NCBI RefSeq assembly: GCF_001742165.1
Contig: NZ_CP016442.1
Location: 1 to 64,000 of the forward strand
Length of the DNA: 64,000 nt
DNA from: Burkholderia stabilis
Lineage (GTDB): Bacteria > Pseudomonadota > Gammaproteobacteria > Burkholderiales > Burkholderiaceae
Reading direction: 5' to 3'
Under the pieces are notes generated by a model. The model was not told the DNA's origin. It saw nothing but the letters and a program-made list of their open reading frames with translations, and searched no databases. Of this stretch, positions 27,069 through 36,594 are shown in pieces. A program made the position numbers and the translations under genes. The number at the start of each line of letters is the position of its first letter. Within the stretch, counting starts at the first letter, position 1.

Positions 27069-27361
27069 TGCGCGCCCGATACGGCCCCGAAGGTTGAGTT
27101 GCGCGGACGACCGCGGCGCACAATCGGTTCGGCGGCATACAGAGCACCAAGCCACGCTCGCACATCACGAACCCTCCACCGCAGACACCGATTCTCTGCG
27201 ATCACGGGGTCCGGTAGATCTCCTTTATACCGACGTTGATAGAACGAACTCCTGCTCAGGCCCATGAGCGCCGCAAATTCGGCTGGCGTGATCAAGGCTG
27301 ACTCCGCCATTACGTTAAATTTCACCCTGAAATCGCGCATCTGGCCGTTCTTTTCACTCAT
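27065..27361 (-). CDS. Helix-turn-helix protein (AlpA/excisionase-like)
   Basis: A 98-residue protein with a MerR/AlpA-like winged HTH: LITPAEFAALMGLSRSSFYQ, then [20 protein letters not shown]. Small proteins like this act as excisionases or as regulators of plasmid and integrase genes. The start at 27361 has GAGGTGAAGGC upstream, better than the first ATG at 27379. The stop overlaps the repA start (ATGA), implying translational coupling. Three 10-bp direct repeats lie just upstream. Confidence 0.75.
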   Translation of the reverse strand: MSEKNGQMRDFRVKFNVMAESALITPAEFAALMGLSRSSFYQRRYKGDLPDPVIAENRCLRWRVRDVRAWLGALYAAEPIVRRGRPRNSTFGAVSGAQ

Positions 27362-27373
27362 GCCTTCACCTCT

Positions 27374-27403
27374 GTTCATTGACGTTCATTGACCTTCATT
27401 GCA
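27374..27403. promoter_or_regulatory. Iteron-like triple 10-bp repeats upstream of the rep operon
   Basis: GTTCATTGAC occurs twice in tandem and is followed by CTTCATTGCA, all phased at one helical turn. The position, directly before the HTH-repA operon and divergent from the next gene, fits operator or iteron sites for RepA or the HTH protein. Confidence 0.55.
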
Positions 27404-27465
27404 ATTCTCTTTACCTTCTCGACAGAGGGAAAAAGCAAATTCCGATAGGTTTTGAGAGGTCGCTC

Positions 27466-28353
27466 GTGGCGCGTATGAGAGGTGGTGCATCTGGTCGTAA
27501 CCGAATGACGGAGGTCACGGTATCGGTCCTTCGACGGATCCAGGCGGCGGCACCTACGTTGTCTGAAAAGGAGCTCGAAGCGAACATGCCGATGGGGCTC
27601 AGATCTCTGAAGCTTGATATTGCGCGTGGCGTCAAGCCGGATCATTCGGGGGGCGATGGAAGCAGTGGGCAAGCATTCAAGCGCTACCTGTCAAAAGAAA
27701 CGAGCTTCAGCCTCGCCAAATTGGCTGCAGTCGTTGCTGCAGCGGATACCTCCCTGGGCTTGAAATTGACGGACGGCGACCTGTTTCGTCTAGGTTTGCA
27801 TGAACTGCCGGAGGGAGCAGATCCGACGTCACGTTTGGATCGCTTTGAGAAAGCCGAACGCATCTTCGCTGTCGGCGTCGATCGAATGCATCAAGGGCTT
27901 ATGCCTGTTTCCCCGAGTAAGCAGGGTGGCAGACCACGTGCCGCGCGCGATGGAGTAGAAGCGTGTGCTGCCTTTGAAGCTTGGAAACTTGAACTTGCAA
28001 GCTTAGGTGCGCGAGTACGGGAGGAGCGTCCTGCAGGCCCACCTGACTTTCTCGAACCCGAAGACGAAGATGAGCAAAGGCATTGGGATTACAGGTCGCT
28101 TGACCCGTGGCAACGTCCCTTCTCGCCGACTGACCCGCACCCTGCCGCAATCAGCCGATTAAAGCTCAAGCTCTCCGATAATTGGGGTGCAGATACGGCC
28201 ATGCATCCACAACCTCTGGATGAACCTCAGCAAGCAACAATGCCTGCGGACGGCGCGCGTGATGTGAAGGAGTTCGTTTCGCGCGATGAGCTCGAGACGG
28301 TTCTTCGCCAACTTTTGAGCTCCGGCGGTGAGAGCCTCAGAAGACCTGAATAG
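27466..28353 (+). CDS. Hypothetical protein, divergent from rep operon
   Basis: A product of about 295 residues that I do not recognise. The N-terminal third is basic (VLRRIQAAAPTLSEKELEA), the middle contains a helical alanine-rich segment (LAKLAAVVAAADTSLGLKL), and residues from about 200 on are acidic and proline-rich. A GTG at 27466 has GAGAGGT five bases upstream; an ATG at 27475 is the alternative. Its position next to repA suggests a plasmid maintenance role, but no motif supports a specific one. Confidence 0.6.
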   Translation: MARMRGGASGRNRMTEVTVSVLRRIQAAAPTLSEKELEANMPMGLRSLKLDIARGVKPDHSGGDGSSGQAFKRYLSKETSFSLAKLAAVVAAADTSLGLKLTDGDLFRLGLHELPEGADPTSRLDRFEKAERIFAVGVDRMHQGLMPVSPSKQGGRPRAARDGVEACAAFEAWKLELASLGARVREERPAGPPDFLEPEDEDEQRHWDYRSLDPWQRPFSPTDPHPAAISRLKLKLSDNWGADTAMHPQPLDEPQQATMPADGARDVKEFVSRDELETVLRQLLSSGGESLRRPE

Positions 28354-28594
28354 TTGCGCGAGACCTGTTGTGGATAAGGTGCTCGTTCCTTCGTACCTTC
28401 ACACACGCGTTGCTGTGGATTGGCACGTACTTTTAGACACGTCACGACACGTACATTCACCCACGCGGACGGCTCGCGGAGCCAGCAGGGACGGCGCTCT
28501 AGGATGTGTAACGCGCGCGCGCAGATAACTTTAAATCTATAAAGTCTTTAACAAAAGGGTTGTACATCGGCTCGTGGAGCATCCGCGCCCGTCC

Positions 28595-28661
28595 GTGTAC
28601 AACTCCGCTGCCCACACCGCAAGGGTGTGGACAGCCGCTGCGCGGTGCCGGAGTTGTGCAC
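28595..28661. repeat. Nested palindrome, possible origin structure
   Basis: Outer arms GTGTACAACTCCG and CGGAGTTGTGCAC (12 of 13 pair) enclose an inner hairpin CCACACC-GCAA-G-GGTGTGG (28612-28630). The AT-rich stretch just to the left and the nearby repA make an origin element plausible; the function is not established. Confidence 0.6.
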
Positions 28662-29169
28662 CGCCTCCCCGCGAGCTTTGCCTACGGCCTGACGCGCGCC
28701 AGGGCGCTTGCCCCAATGAGAAAGAAGAGGCGGGCCGACACCTCCTGCAAGCCAAGCGCTAGCAAGTCGCCAATGCTGTTGCGCGCTCCGCGCGCCCGAA
28801 TCGAGCCGCACGGGGACCCGCGCCGGAGGCGTGGGGAGAGCGGCGGTCCGAAGGACGATTCGGACGGGCGCTTACATATCGTCGGTTGCACGTAAGCGCG
28901 CACTACGGCCGGTGGCGCCCAGCTCGCCACCCGGCATGCTATGCAATCGGCATGGTTGCACGCATTTCTGACCTGATAGGACGTTTGTGATAGTTACTTA
29001 TACCGCACCACGGGAGGATTTGGCGAGCCGCTTGGAAGGGCTGTAAACGAATCCTGAGGCCATTGGCTTTAGGCAAGAGGCGTCCCGGGCGGTATCTCAT
29101 CAGGGTAGGGGCATCATCATCGTTCGGTGTTCCCGCCTCGCGCGCGGGTCGATGATGTTTCCTGCTGCT

Positions 29170-29211
29170 GTTCCTGTTCCTGTTCCTGTTCCTGTTCCTG
29201 TTCCTGTTCCT
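29170..29211. repeat. Hexanucleotide repeat (GTTCCT)7
   Basis: Seven perfect GTTCCT units in a non-coding part of the element. The flanking CTGCTG looks like a degenerate extension. A minus-strand ORF encoding a QE run across it is a repeat artefact. Confidence 0.93.
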
Positions 29212-29225
29212 GATTAGCCATAGCC

Positions 29226-29273
29226 TTTTGAGAAGGCTTGCAGAAAGCCTTGCAGAAAGCCTTGCGAGAAGCC
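29226..29273. repeat. 12-bp minisatellite, four units
   Basis: Four 12-bp units ending in AGGC, AGCC, AGCC and AGCC (TTGCAGAAAGCC twice, with one diverged unit on each side). The reverse complement gives GGCTTNNNNNAA units, the same pattern as arrays at 46933-46986 and 53645-53665. Confidence 0.8.
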
Positions 29274-29427
29274 TTTCCCGCCCACTGCTGCAAGGGTCGG
29301 CTGGCAAATCGTTGGCGGCTTTCCCGGTCACATGAGCATGCAACCCACCGCAGCACCTGCACCCGTCACTCCAATGATGCAGCAGTACCTGCGCCTTGCC
29401 TGACAAGGCACAGATCACAAACCTACG

Positions 29428-30646
29428 TTTAGGGAAACACTGATCAATTCGGCTTGGCGGTCATCGCTGACGAGGCCAAGGGCGTTGTAGAAAGAAGCTC
29501 ACGGAACGGACCCACGACGATGCAGCGGCAGATCGGTTTTGCGGAAGCGGAAAGTGCGGGCAAGAAGCGGGTGACCAAGCGTCAACGCTTTCTGGCCGAG
29601 ATGGAGAAGGTCGTCCCTTGGTCGCGGCTGCTGTCGGTGATCGGGCCGTATTACCCGAAGGGCGAGCGTGGCCGGCCGCCGATTGGCCTGGAACGGATGC
29701 TGCGGATCTACTTGCTGCAGCAGTGGTACGGGTTGTCGGACGAAGGGCTTGAAGATGCGCTCTACGACAGCATCGCGATGCGCGCCTTCGCGGGCATCGA
29801 CCTGGCGCGCGAGAACGTGCCGGACGCCACCACGCTGTTGAAATTCCGGCGCCTGCTGGTCGAGCACGCACTGACGCGAAAGCTGTTCGACGAGATCGGC
29901 ATCGAGTTGTGCGAGCGCGGGCTGATGATGAAGGAAGGCACGCTGGTGGATGCGACGATCTTCGAGGCTGCGCCGTCCACGAAGAACGCCGGGAAGAGCC
30001 GTGACCCGGAGATGCATCAGACGAAGAAGGGCAACGACTGGTATTTCGGCATGAAGGCCCATGTCGGCGTCGACGCCGACTCGGGTCTGGTGCATAGCGT
30101 GGTCACCACGGCGGCCAACGAGCCGGACGTATCGCAGGCCCACGCCCTGCTGCACGGTCATGAGCAGGAAGCGTTTGGCGATGCGGGCTACACCGGCGTG
30201 GACAAGCGCGAGGAGATGAAGGGCAAGACGGTGAAGTGGCACGTGGCGCTCAAGCGCGGAAAGATCAGGGCGATGCAGGAAGGTCCGCTGAAGGACCTCG
30301 TGATCGCGGTCGAGCGAACCAAGGCGCAGATCCGCGCCCGGGTCGAGCATCCGTTTCATGTCGTGAAGAACCTGTTTCGTCATCGCAAGGTGCGCTACAA
30401 GGGTCTAGCCAGGAACACGGCACAGCTGTTCAGTCTGTTCGCGCTGGCGAACCTGGTGATCGCGAAAAATCAGCTGTTGTCGACTCATGGGAGCAATCCG
30501 TCATGTGTGTGAAAAACGCGGGAAGTGAGGCCCGAATACGAGCGAAACTCACCTCGCATGTCGTCAAATTCCTACGTCAATCTGAAAATTGCAACCTGCC
30601 TCGTCCGTTATGCGGACGACAGGCTCATTGATCAGCGTTTCCTTAG
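29428..30646 (+). mobile_element. IS5-family insertion sequence
   Basis: A 1.2-kb element with imperfect terminal inverted repeats: left TTAGGGAAACACTGATCAAT, right (reversed) CTAAGGAAACGCTGATCAAT, 17 of 20 matching. ACCTACG flanks both sides (29421-29427 and 30647-30653). Seven bases is longer than the usual 4-bp duplication of IS5 relatives, so the exact tip could be off by a base or two. Confidence 0.82.
29520..30512 (+). CDS. IS5-family transposase
   Basis: A 330-residue DDE transposase. The start at 29520 (MQRQIGFAEAE) is preferred over 29454. An N-terminal DUF772-like region (GRPPIGLERMLRIYLLQQWY, then LSDEGLEDALYDSIAMRAFA) is followed by the catalytic core, with LVDATIFEA (first Asp), FGDAGYTGVDKRE (second Asp) and VEHPFHVVKNLFRH (near the catalytic Glu). 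The frame is intact, so the copy may be active. Confidence 0.9.
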   Translation: MQRQIGFAEAESAGKKRVTKRQRFLAEMEKVVPWSRLLSVIGPYYPKGERGRPPIGLERMLRIYLLQQWYGLSDEGLEDALYDSIAMRAFAGIDLARENVPDATTLLKFRRLLVEHALTRKLFDEIGIELCERGLMMKEGTLVDATIFEAAPSTKNAGKSRDPEMHQTKKGNDWYFGMKAHVGVDADSGLVHSVVTTAANEPDVSQAHALLHGHEQEAFGDAGYTGVDKREEMKGKTVKWHVALKRGKIRAMQEGPLKDLVIAVERTKAQIRARVEHPFHVVKNLFRHRKVRYKGLARNTAQLFSLFALANLVIAKNQLLSTHGSNPSCV

Positions 30647-30653
30647 ACCTACG

Positions 30654-30897
30654 CCGGCCGTTTCAGCGATGGCCGTTACCGACCCGCAAGGGACATTTTG
30701 CGTGGCGACTCCCAGGCGTCAGCTGACACGACTGGAGCGGACATTCGCGAAATGAGCCTGGACCACCAGCGTAGCGTCTTGGGAGACACTTGATCCGCAT
30801 CAATGCGTGCCCACCGCCGGCAGGTTCAATTCACTGACGGTGCTCTTTCGTGTCTTCGAAGATACCTGTACTCGCTTCCCATTAGTGAGGTCGGTAA
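30654..30897. other. Upstream region of the interrupted Nramp gene
   Basis: About 244 bp with no gene. TTAGTGAGGTCGGTAA before the ATG at 30898 supplies a ribosome-binding site. The Nramp promoter should be here, but I see no strong hexamers and no recognisable manganese-responsive RNA. Confidence 0.35.
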
Positions 30898-31244
30898 ATG
30901 GACGTCGATCGAGCATCGCGCAGCGACACCTTTCGGGTGCTCTGGGAGCGTCTGAAGGAGCACCCTCTGTCGCGGGTCGGGCCGGGACTTATCACCGGTG
31001 TCGCCGACGACGATCCAAGCGGCATTGCAACCTATTCCCAGGCGGGTGTCACGGGGCGGCGCTATGGAGCCAATGCGGGGTCGGCATAAGGGCGCCACTT
31101 GAGGGGCGGCACATAGGCGCCAGTCCAAGGGCGGCGTAATGGCGCCACGTTAGGGGCGGCGCATAGGCGCCAGCAGCATCAGGGCGAGAACGCGGTTCGA
31201 ACTTTCCGAGTCGGTACGCTCCGTTCTTTTTGAACGGAGCGTCC

Positions 31245-32777
31245 ATGGCCAACAGGAGGTTCGAATTGTTTGAATACCGCCAAGTCCTTGTCCGCATGCG
31301 GCAAGGCGATTCTGACCGCGACATCGCGCGCGGCGGTTTGATGGGGCGCAAGAAGCTGACGACCGTGCGCCGCGAGGCTGAAGCGCGTAGTTGGCTGGAT
31401 CCGGTGCAGCCGCTGCCGGACGACGCTACGATCGCGGGTGTCTTCGGGCGCACGCCGCACCTGCCGCACACCTGTGTGTCGACGGTTGAGCCATATCGCG
31501 AACAGGTCCGCGAATGGCTTGCCGCCGGCGTTCAGGGCACCACGATCCATGCCGCCCTTCAACGCAATCATGGCTACGCCGGCAGCTATTGTGCCGTGAA
31601 GCGCATGCTGCGCCATCTGGCTGCCGAGCGCAGCGTGGCCACCACAACGATCCTCGACTTCGCACCGGCCGACGCCGCGCAGGTCGACTTCGGCGCGGGA
31701 CCCGTGCTGACGGTCGAGGGCATTGCGGTCCGGACGTGGATCTTCGTGATGACGTTGTGCTGGTCGCGCCACCAGTATGCCGAGATCGTGCTGGACCAGA
31801 CCGTCGAGACGTGGCTCGCCAGCCACCGGCGCGCCTTCGAATGGTTCGGCGGCTGTCCCGACCGGGTCATCATCGATAACGCGAAGTGCGCGATCATCCG
31901 GGCGTGTCGATACGAGCCGGCGGTGCAACGCTCGTACGCCGCGCTTGCCGAGGGATATGGATTCCGGATCGACGCCTGTCCGCCGCACGATCCCCAGAAG
32001 AAGGGCGTCGTCGAATCGGGCGTCAAATACGTCAAGAAGTCCTTCGTGCCGCTGCGCGAGTTCCGGGATCTGGCCGACGCCAACCGGCAACTGCGCGAAT
32101 GGGTGATGCAGCAGGCCGGCACTCGTATCCACGGCACCGTCCACGAACGGCCGCTGACGCGCTTCGGCGTCGAGCGCCCGTTGCTCGCTGCATTGCCGGA
32201 CGTGCCGCCGGTACTGTCGGTCTGGAAGGAGGTGGCGGTCCATCGCGACGGCCACGTCGTCTACAAGCACGCGCTGTACTCTGCACCGTTCACGCTCGTC
32301 GGCAAGTCGCTCTGGCTGAAGGCGACCGATACGGTCATCCAGCTGTTCCATCGGCATGAACTCGTCGCAACCCATCCGCGGCAGCGGGCCGGCGGTCGCC
32401 ACACGGTGCGAGATCACCAGCCGCCCGAAGCGCAGGCCTGGCTCGAGCACGATCCGCAGTGGTGTCTGGCGCGCGCGAAGGAGATCGGGCCGTCGTGCCA
32501 CGGCGTGATCCTCGCGCTGTTCAACGACAAGGTGCTCGTCAACCTGCGCGGCGCGCAGGGGATCATCCGGCTGCGACAGAAAGTCGGCGATCAGAGGCTG
32601 GAAGCAGCCTGCGAGCGTGCGCTCGCGTTCAGCAGCGCGAAGTACAGCACCATCAAGGGCATCCTCGACAAAGGCCTGGACAGCGAACCGGTGCCGCGTC
32701 CCGCGTCGGCCCCGACTGGCGCTTACCAGAACGGCGGCCGCTTCGGCCGTGATCTCCAATCCCTGCTGATCCACTGA
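31245..32777 (+). CDS. istA: IS21 family transposase
   Basis: A 510-residue IstA. Blocks are an N-terminal HTH-like region (VRMRQGDSDRDIARGGLMGR), the catalytic core with AAQVDFGAG (first Asp), PDRVIIDNAKCAI (second Asp) and KKGVVESGVKYVKK (Glu), and a C-terminal DNA-binding part. The start at 31245 (MANRRF) follows ACGGAGCGTCC; a TTG at 31230 is possible. istB starts 4 bp after the stop. Confidence 0.93.
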   Translation: MANRRFELFEYRQVLVRMRQGDSDRDIARGGLMGRKKLTTVRREAEARSWLDPVQPLPDDATIAGVFGRTPHLPHTCVSTVEPYREQVREWLAAGVQGTTIHAALQRNHGYAGSYCAVKRMLRHLAAERSVATTTILDFAPADAAQVDFGAGPVLTVEGIAVRTWIFVMTLCWSRHQYAEIVLDQTVETWLASHRRAFEWFGGCPDRVIIDNAKCAIIRACRYEPAVQRSYAALAEGYGFRIDACPPHDPQKKGVVESGVKYVKKSFVPLREFRDLADANRQLREWVMQQAGTRIHGTVHERPLTRFGVERPLLAALPDVPPVLSVWKEVAVHRDGHVVYKHALYSAPFTLVGKSLWLKATDTVIQLFHRHELVATHPRQRAGGRHTVRDHQPPEAQAWLEHDPQWCLARAKEIGPSCHGVILALFNDKVLVNLRGAQGIIRLRQKVGDQRLEAACERALAFSSAKYSTIKGILDKGLDSEPVPRPASAPTGAYQNGGRFGRDLQSLLIH

Positions 32778-32781
32778 CACC

Positions 32782-33570
32782 ATGAACCCGAGTCCCGAAT
32801 TGAATTCCATCCTCAAACAGCTGCGCCTGTCCGGCATCCTCGACTCGCTTGAGCAGCGCAACCGTCAGGCGATCGACGGGCAGCTCGCCTATACCGAGTT
32901 CCTTGCCATGCTGCTGCACGACGAGGTTGCCCGTCGCGAACACAAGAAGCTCGGCACCCGTCTGCTGCGCGCCGGCTTCGCGATGGGCAAGACGCTCGAG
33001 ACGTTCGACTTCGACCGGCTGCCTACGTTGAACCGCTCACACGTTCATGATCTCGCGACAGGCCGGTATCTCGACGAGAAGGTCGCGATCCTGATCGCCG
33101 GTCCAACCGGCACCGGCAAAAGCCACTTGGCCCAGGCGCTGGGCCACTGCGCCGCCCGCCAAGGCCGCGATGTGCTGTTCATCTCGCAGACCGAGCTGCT
33201 CAAGCGATTGAACGCCGCGCGCGCCACCGGCGCCTATGACCGCAAGTTCCAGCAGTACGCCCGGGTGCCGCTGCTGATCGTCGATGACTTCGCGCTCAAA
33301 CCGCTACGTACCCCGCAGGACGAGGACTTCCACGATCTCGTCGCGGCCCGCTACGAGCACGCGGCGACCATCCTGACGTCGAATCTCGACTTCGGTGAAT
33401 GGGGCGCCGCGTTCCCCGACAACCGCATCCTCGGCACCGCCACACTCGACCGACTACGCCACGGCGCCTACCGGCTCGTCCTCGAGGGCGACAGTTACCG
33501 CACCCCGAAACCGATGCCAGATCCCCCTCAAAATGCAGTTGCCAAAAACGGCAAAAAACCGCAACCTTGA
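32782..33570 (+). CDS. istB: IS21-like helper ATPase
   Basis: A 262-residue AAA+ ATPase that assists IstA in target capture. Walker A is IAGPTGTGKSHLAQAL and Walker B is LLIVDDFAL; ATILTSNLDFGEW is the sensor region. It is intact and translationally close to istA. Confidence 0.93.
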   Translation: MNPSPELNSILKQLRLSGILDSLEQRNRQAIDGQLAYTEFLAMLLHDEVARREHKKLGTRLLRAGFAMGKTLETFDFDRLPTLNRSHVHDLATGRYLDEKVAILIAGPTGTGKSHLAQALGHCAARQGRDVLFISQTELLKRLNAARATGAYDRKFQQYARVPLLIVDDFALKPLRTPQDEDFHDLVAARYEHAATILTSNLDFGEWGAAFPDNRILGTATLDRLRHGAYRLVLEGDSYRTPKPMPDPPQNAVAKNGKKPQP

Positions 33571-34813
33571 AACCGTTCGAATCCGCGTTTTACCCCCGGT
33601 TCTGCTGGCGCCATTACGCCGCCCATCCCCGGCTCCTTTACGCCGCCCCGCGACAGCGGGTGCCCAATTCGGCCTCAACATGCTTTGGACGATGCCGCTG
33701 GCCTTCCCATTGATGGCTGCCATTCAGTCGATGTGCGCGAATCTTGGCCGGGTGACCGGCAAAGGACTTGCCGCCAATATCAAGTCCACCTTCCCACCTG
33801 TTGTGCTGCAGGGCGTCGTGCTACTACTGCTTGTCGCCAATACCCTCAACATTGCTGCCGACGTTGCAGCGATGGGGGAAGTCGCAGAACTGGTCAGCGG
33901 CGTAAATCGCCACCTGATGACGGCGTTCTTTGTGTTCGGTACGCTGTTGCTGCAGACCTTTGTGCCCTATCACCGCTACGTCTTTTTCCTGAAGTGGCTG
34001 ACAGTCTCTCTGCTTGCCTATGCAGCGGTGCTGTTCACCGTACATGTTCCGTGGGGCCAGGTGGCATTACGTACGCTGTGGCCCAGGTTCACGCTCGACG
34101 CCAGCGCCGCCGCTGTGGTCGTGGGCGTCTTCGGTACGACCATCAGCCCATACCTCTTCTTCTGGCAAGCATCCGAAGAGGTCGAGGACATGGAAGCAAA
34201 CCACGGCAGTGCGCCGCTCGTGCGGGATGCGCGTGCCGCCTCCGTGGAACTCCGGCGGATTCGATGGGATACATGGAGTGGCATGCTCTACTCCGACATC
34301 ACCGCCTTTTTCATCATCCTGGCAACTGCCGTCACGCTTCACGTGGCGGGGATGACGGACATCAACACGGCGGCGCAGGCCGCCAGCGCCCTGCGGCCAC
34401 TCGCCGGCGACTTTGCTTACATCATCTTTGCCCTCGGAATTCTCGGTGTGGGTCTGATCGGCGTACCGGTGCTGGCCGGATCCGGTGCCTATGCGCTTTC
34501 CGAGGCGATGGGCTGGAAGGAGGGGCTCGAGCGCAAGGTCGCCGATGCACGCGGCTTCTACGGCATCATCGCCGTCAGCGTGCTTGCCGGACTCGGCATC
34601 CAGTATTCGCCGATCAGCCCGATGAAAGCCCTGTTCTGGAGTGCAGTCATCAACGGTGTGGTTGCCGTACCGCTGACGGTGGTCATCATCATGCTGGTAT
34701 CGAAGAAGTCAGTGATGGGTGCTTTCACTGCAAGTCGTCCGCTAATCATTCTTGGCTGGATCGCGACGGCAGTCATGGGCGTAGCGGCCGTGGCAATGCT
34801 GCTCCCCGGGTAG

Positions 34814-35121
34814 GGTTGCCGACCGAGCCACTTCTGATAGGGGGCAGAAGCCGCGGTGCGGATGCAGTGGGCGTCGCCAGCGAAGCTGACCGGCACCAGA
34901 TGCGTATCGGGGAGCCGAGCGAACGGTTCTTTGCGCCCTTCAACAGCCGTTCGGGCTCCTCTTCCACCGCAACGCCCCCTTCCAAGCAGCAACCGCCGCT
35001 CGCTTGGTTGCGTCAGCCAGACAGGCGTCCTGCGAATATCTTGCGCTATCAATCACGCCTTCTATGAAGCGACGGCTTCATCTTGATAGCGGCAGATTCG
35101 TCTGGTTGAGAAATTTTCGAG
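34814..35121. other. Gap between the convergent Nramp and CHAD remnants
   Basis: About 308 bp without a supported gene. A hairpin ATGAAGC-GACG-GCTTCAT (35064-35081) lies between the two convergent stops and may act as a weak terminator; there is no T-run. Confidence 0.35.
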
Positions 35122-35828
35122 CTATCGGGAATGGCGTAGCGTTTCGTACGCGCGGTGCACACGTCGTTTTTTTTGATCGTGAAGATAGCTGACAGCCGCA
35201 TCCACCATTTCGCGCTGGCCAAATTGAGGCCCATATTCTTGAAGCAGCGCCTCGCTCGCCACGACGTCGTTCAGCTCGCCCAACTCGTCTTGGGCAGCCT
35301 TTAATCGTTTGATCGTCTCGCGGTGGCCAATATCAAGAACTGGTGAGAAAAACTCGAGCAGATACCGCAATCTCTTTCCCGCAATTCGGACTTCGTGGAG
35401 CGCCGCGTAGCTCGACTCGCCATGCGATGTTGCACGCCTGAGCCGCTTTTCCAGGGCGCGTTCCGCCACAAGCACGCGGCTCCTGATGAACTTTTCGAAT
35501 GCAGGCGTCTCGGCAGAGGTGGCCAGTTGATGCCGAGCGCTTTCGACAGCACGGTTAAGTGCGTGCTTCACATCCGCTTCTCGTATCGCCTTGCAACTGA
35601 ACAACGCCGCGTCGCTACGACAACTGGCTACGGACATCAGCAGCGATACGCGAGGATGCTTAGCCGCTTCGTATTGGGTGAGCAGCCCCTGCAAAATGTC
35701 CCAGTCTCGCGTTTTGCCTGCAATGTTGGCTGCGGATTTCGGCGATGGTGATCAATCGTTTCGGCGAACGTGATCAGTCTGGAAGGTGGTGTTGCGCGGT
35801 CAATGGATTATAGCGACGGTGATCACGA

Positions 35829-36578
35829 TCAGGCGTCAGCGGACTCGGATTTCGTTTTCTTTCTCATCGAATCGCCCTTGACCGGAAGCTTGTGGGCCTG
35901 ATGCACGAGCCGATCGAGAATCGCATCGGCGAGCGTGGGGTCCTGCAGCCACGCGTGCCAGTGTTCGAGCGGCAACTGGCTGGTGATCACAGTCGAGCGC
36001 GTACCGACACGATCATCAAGTACCTCAAGCAGATCATTGCGCGCCGCCTGGTCGAGATCCTGCAAGCCCCAATCGTCGAGGATCAGCACATCAATCTTCG
36101 CGAGTTGCGCAAGCCGACGTGTGAAGCTGCCGTCGCCGTGCGCGATTTTCAGCTCTTCGAACAGCCGCGCGACGCGCACATAGAACACGGAGAAGCCCTG
36201 CCGGCACGCCTGCTGGCCGAACGCGCAAGCGAGCCACGTCTTGCCCGCGCCGGTGGGGCCGGTCAGGATCAGGTTCTGAGCATTGCGCACCCAGTCGCAG
36301 CCGGCGAGCGTGGCGACGATGCGCTGGTCCAGCCCACGGGTTTGCCGGTATTCAATGTCTTCGACGCAGGCCTGTGGGTTCTTGAGCTTCGCGGCGCGCA
36401 GCAAACGTTCGAGTCGTCGCGTATCACGCCAGGCCAGCTCGCGATCTACGAGCATGCCCACGCGTTCCTCGAATGACAGGCTGGTGCTTGCCGTGAGCGT
36501 TGACTGCTCCTCGAACGCGCGAGCCATGCCGTCCAGTTTGAGCGCCTTTAGCTGGGTAAGGGTGTGCTGCATCAACAT
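35829..36578 (-). CDS. istB: IS21-like helper ATPase
   Basis: A 249-residue IstB. Walker A is [19 protein letters not shown] and Walker B is [12 protein letters not shown]. The start at 36578 (MLMQHT) has AAGGAGGTCACG upstream; the longer frame to 36683 overlaps istA and is rejected. It ends KSESADA. Confidence 0.93.
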
Positions 36579-36594
36579 CGTGACCTCCTTCGGG

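Larger units (their letters stand above)
28354..29420. other. Gene-poor, repeat-rich region of the element
   Basis: No convincing gene is seen in about 1.07 kb; several overlapping ORFs on both strands lack ribosome-binding sites. It contains CACGTAC repeats near 28420-28455, an AT-rich patch near 28525-28560, a large nested palindrome (28595-28661), a hexamer array (29170-29211) and a 12-bp array (29226-29273). An origin or single-strand structure is conceivable. Confidence 0.45.
31047..33655 (+). mobile_element. IS21-family element in the Nramp gene
   Basis: A 2,609-bp element with ends TGTCACGGGGCGGCGCTATG and, reversed, TGTCGCGGGGCGGCGTAAAG. GCGGG occurs on both sides (31042-31046 and 33656-33660). 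Several repeats of the GGGGCGGCRNATAGGCGCC type lie inside each end, the multiple transposase-binding sites usual in IS21 relatives. It carries istA and istB. Confidence 0.95.
30898..34813 (+). pseudogene. Nramp family divalent metal transporter, interrupted by an IS21-family element
   Basis: The N-terminal 50 codons (30898-31046, ending ATYSQAG) and the C-terminal 383 codons or so (33662-34813, beginning AQFGLNML) are separated by a 2.6-kb IS with a GCGGG target duplication. Removing the IS and one duplication restores SQAGAQFGLNML in frame, about 433 residues. DDDPSGIATYSQAG in helix 1 is the conserved metal-binding DPSG segment of Nramp proteins. The transporter would import Mn or Fe with protons; the current copy is inactive. 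The C-terminal part has no start of its own. Confidence 0.9.

Noticed and set aside
28548..28895. Overlapping ORFs of 70-110 codons on both strands
   Set aside because: They overlap a large palindrome, have no ribosome-binding site and show no domain; the structure of the DNA better explains the open frames.
29117..29418. Gln-Glu repeat protein over the GTTCCT array
   Set aside because: It is a translation artefact of the hexamer; the frame has no ribosome-binding site.
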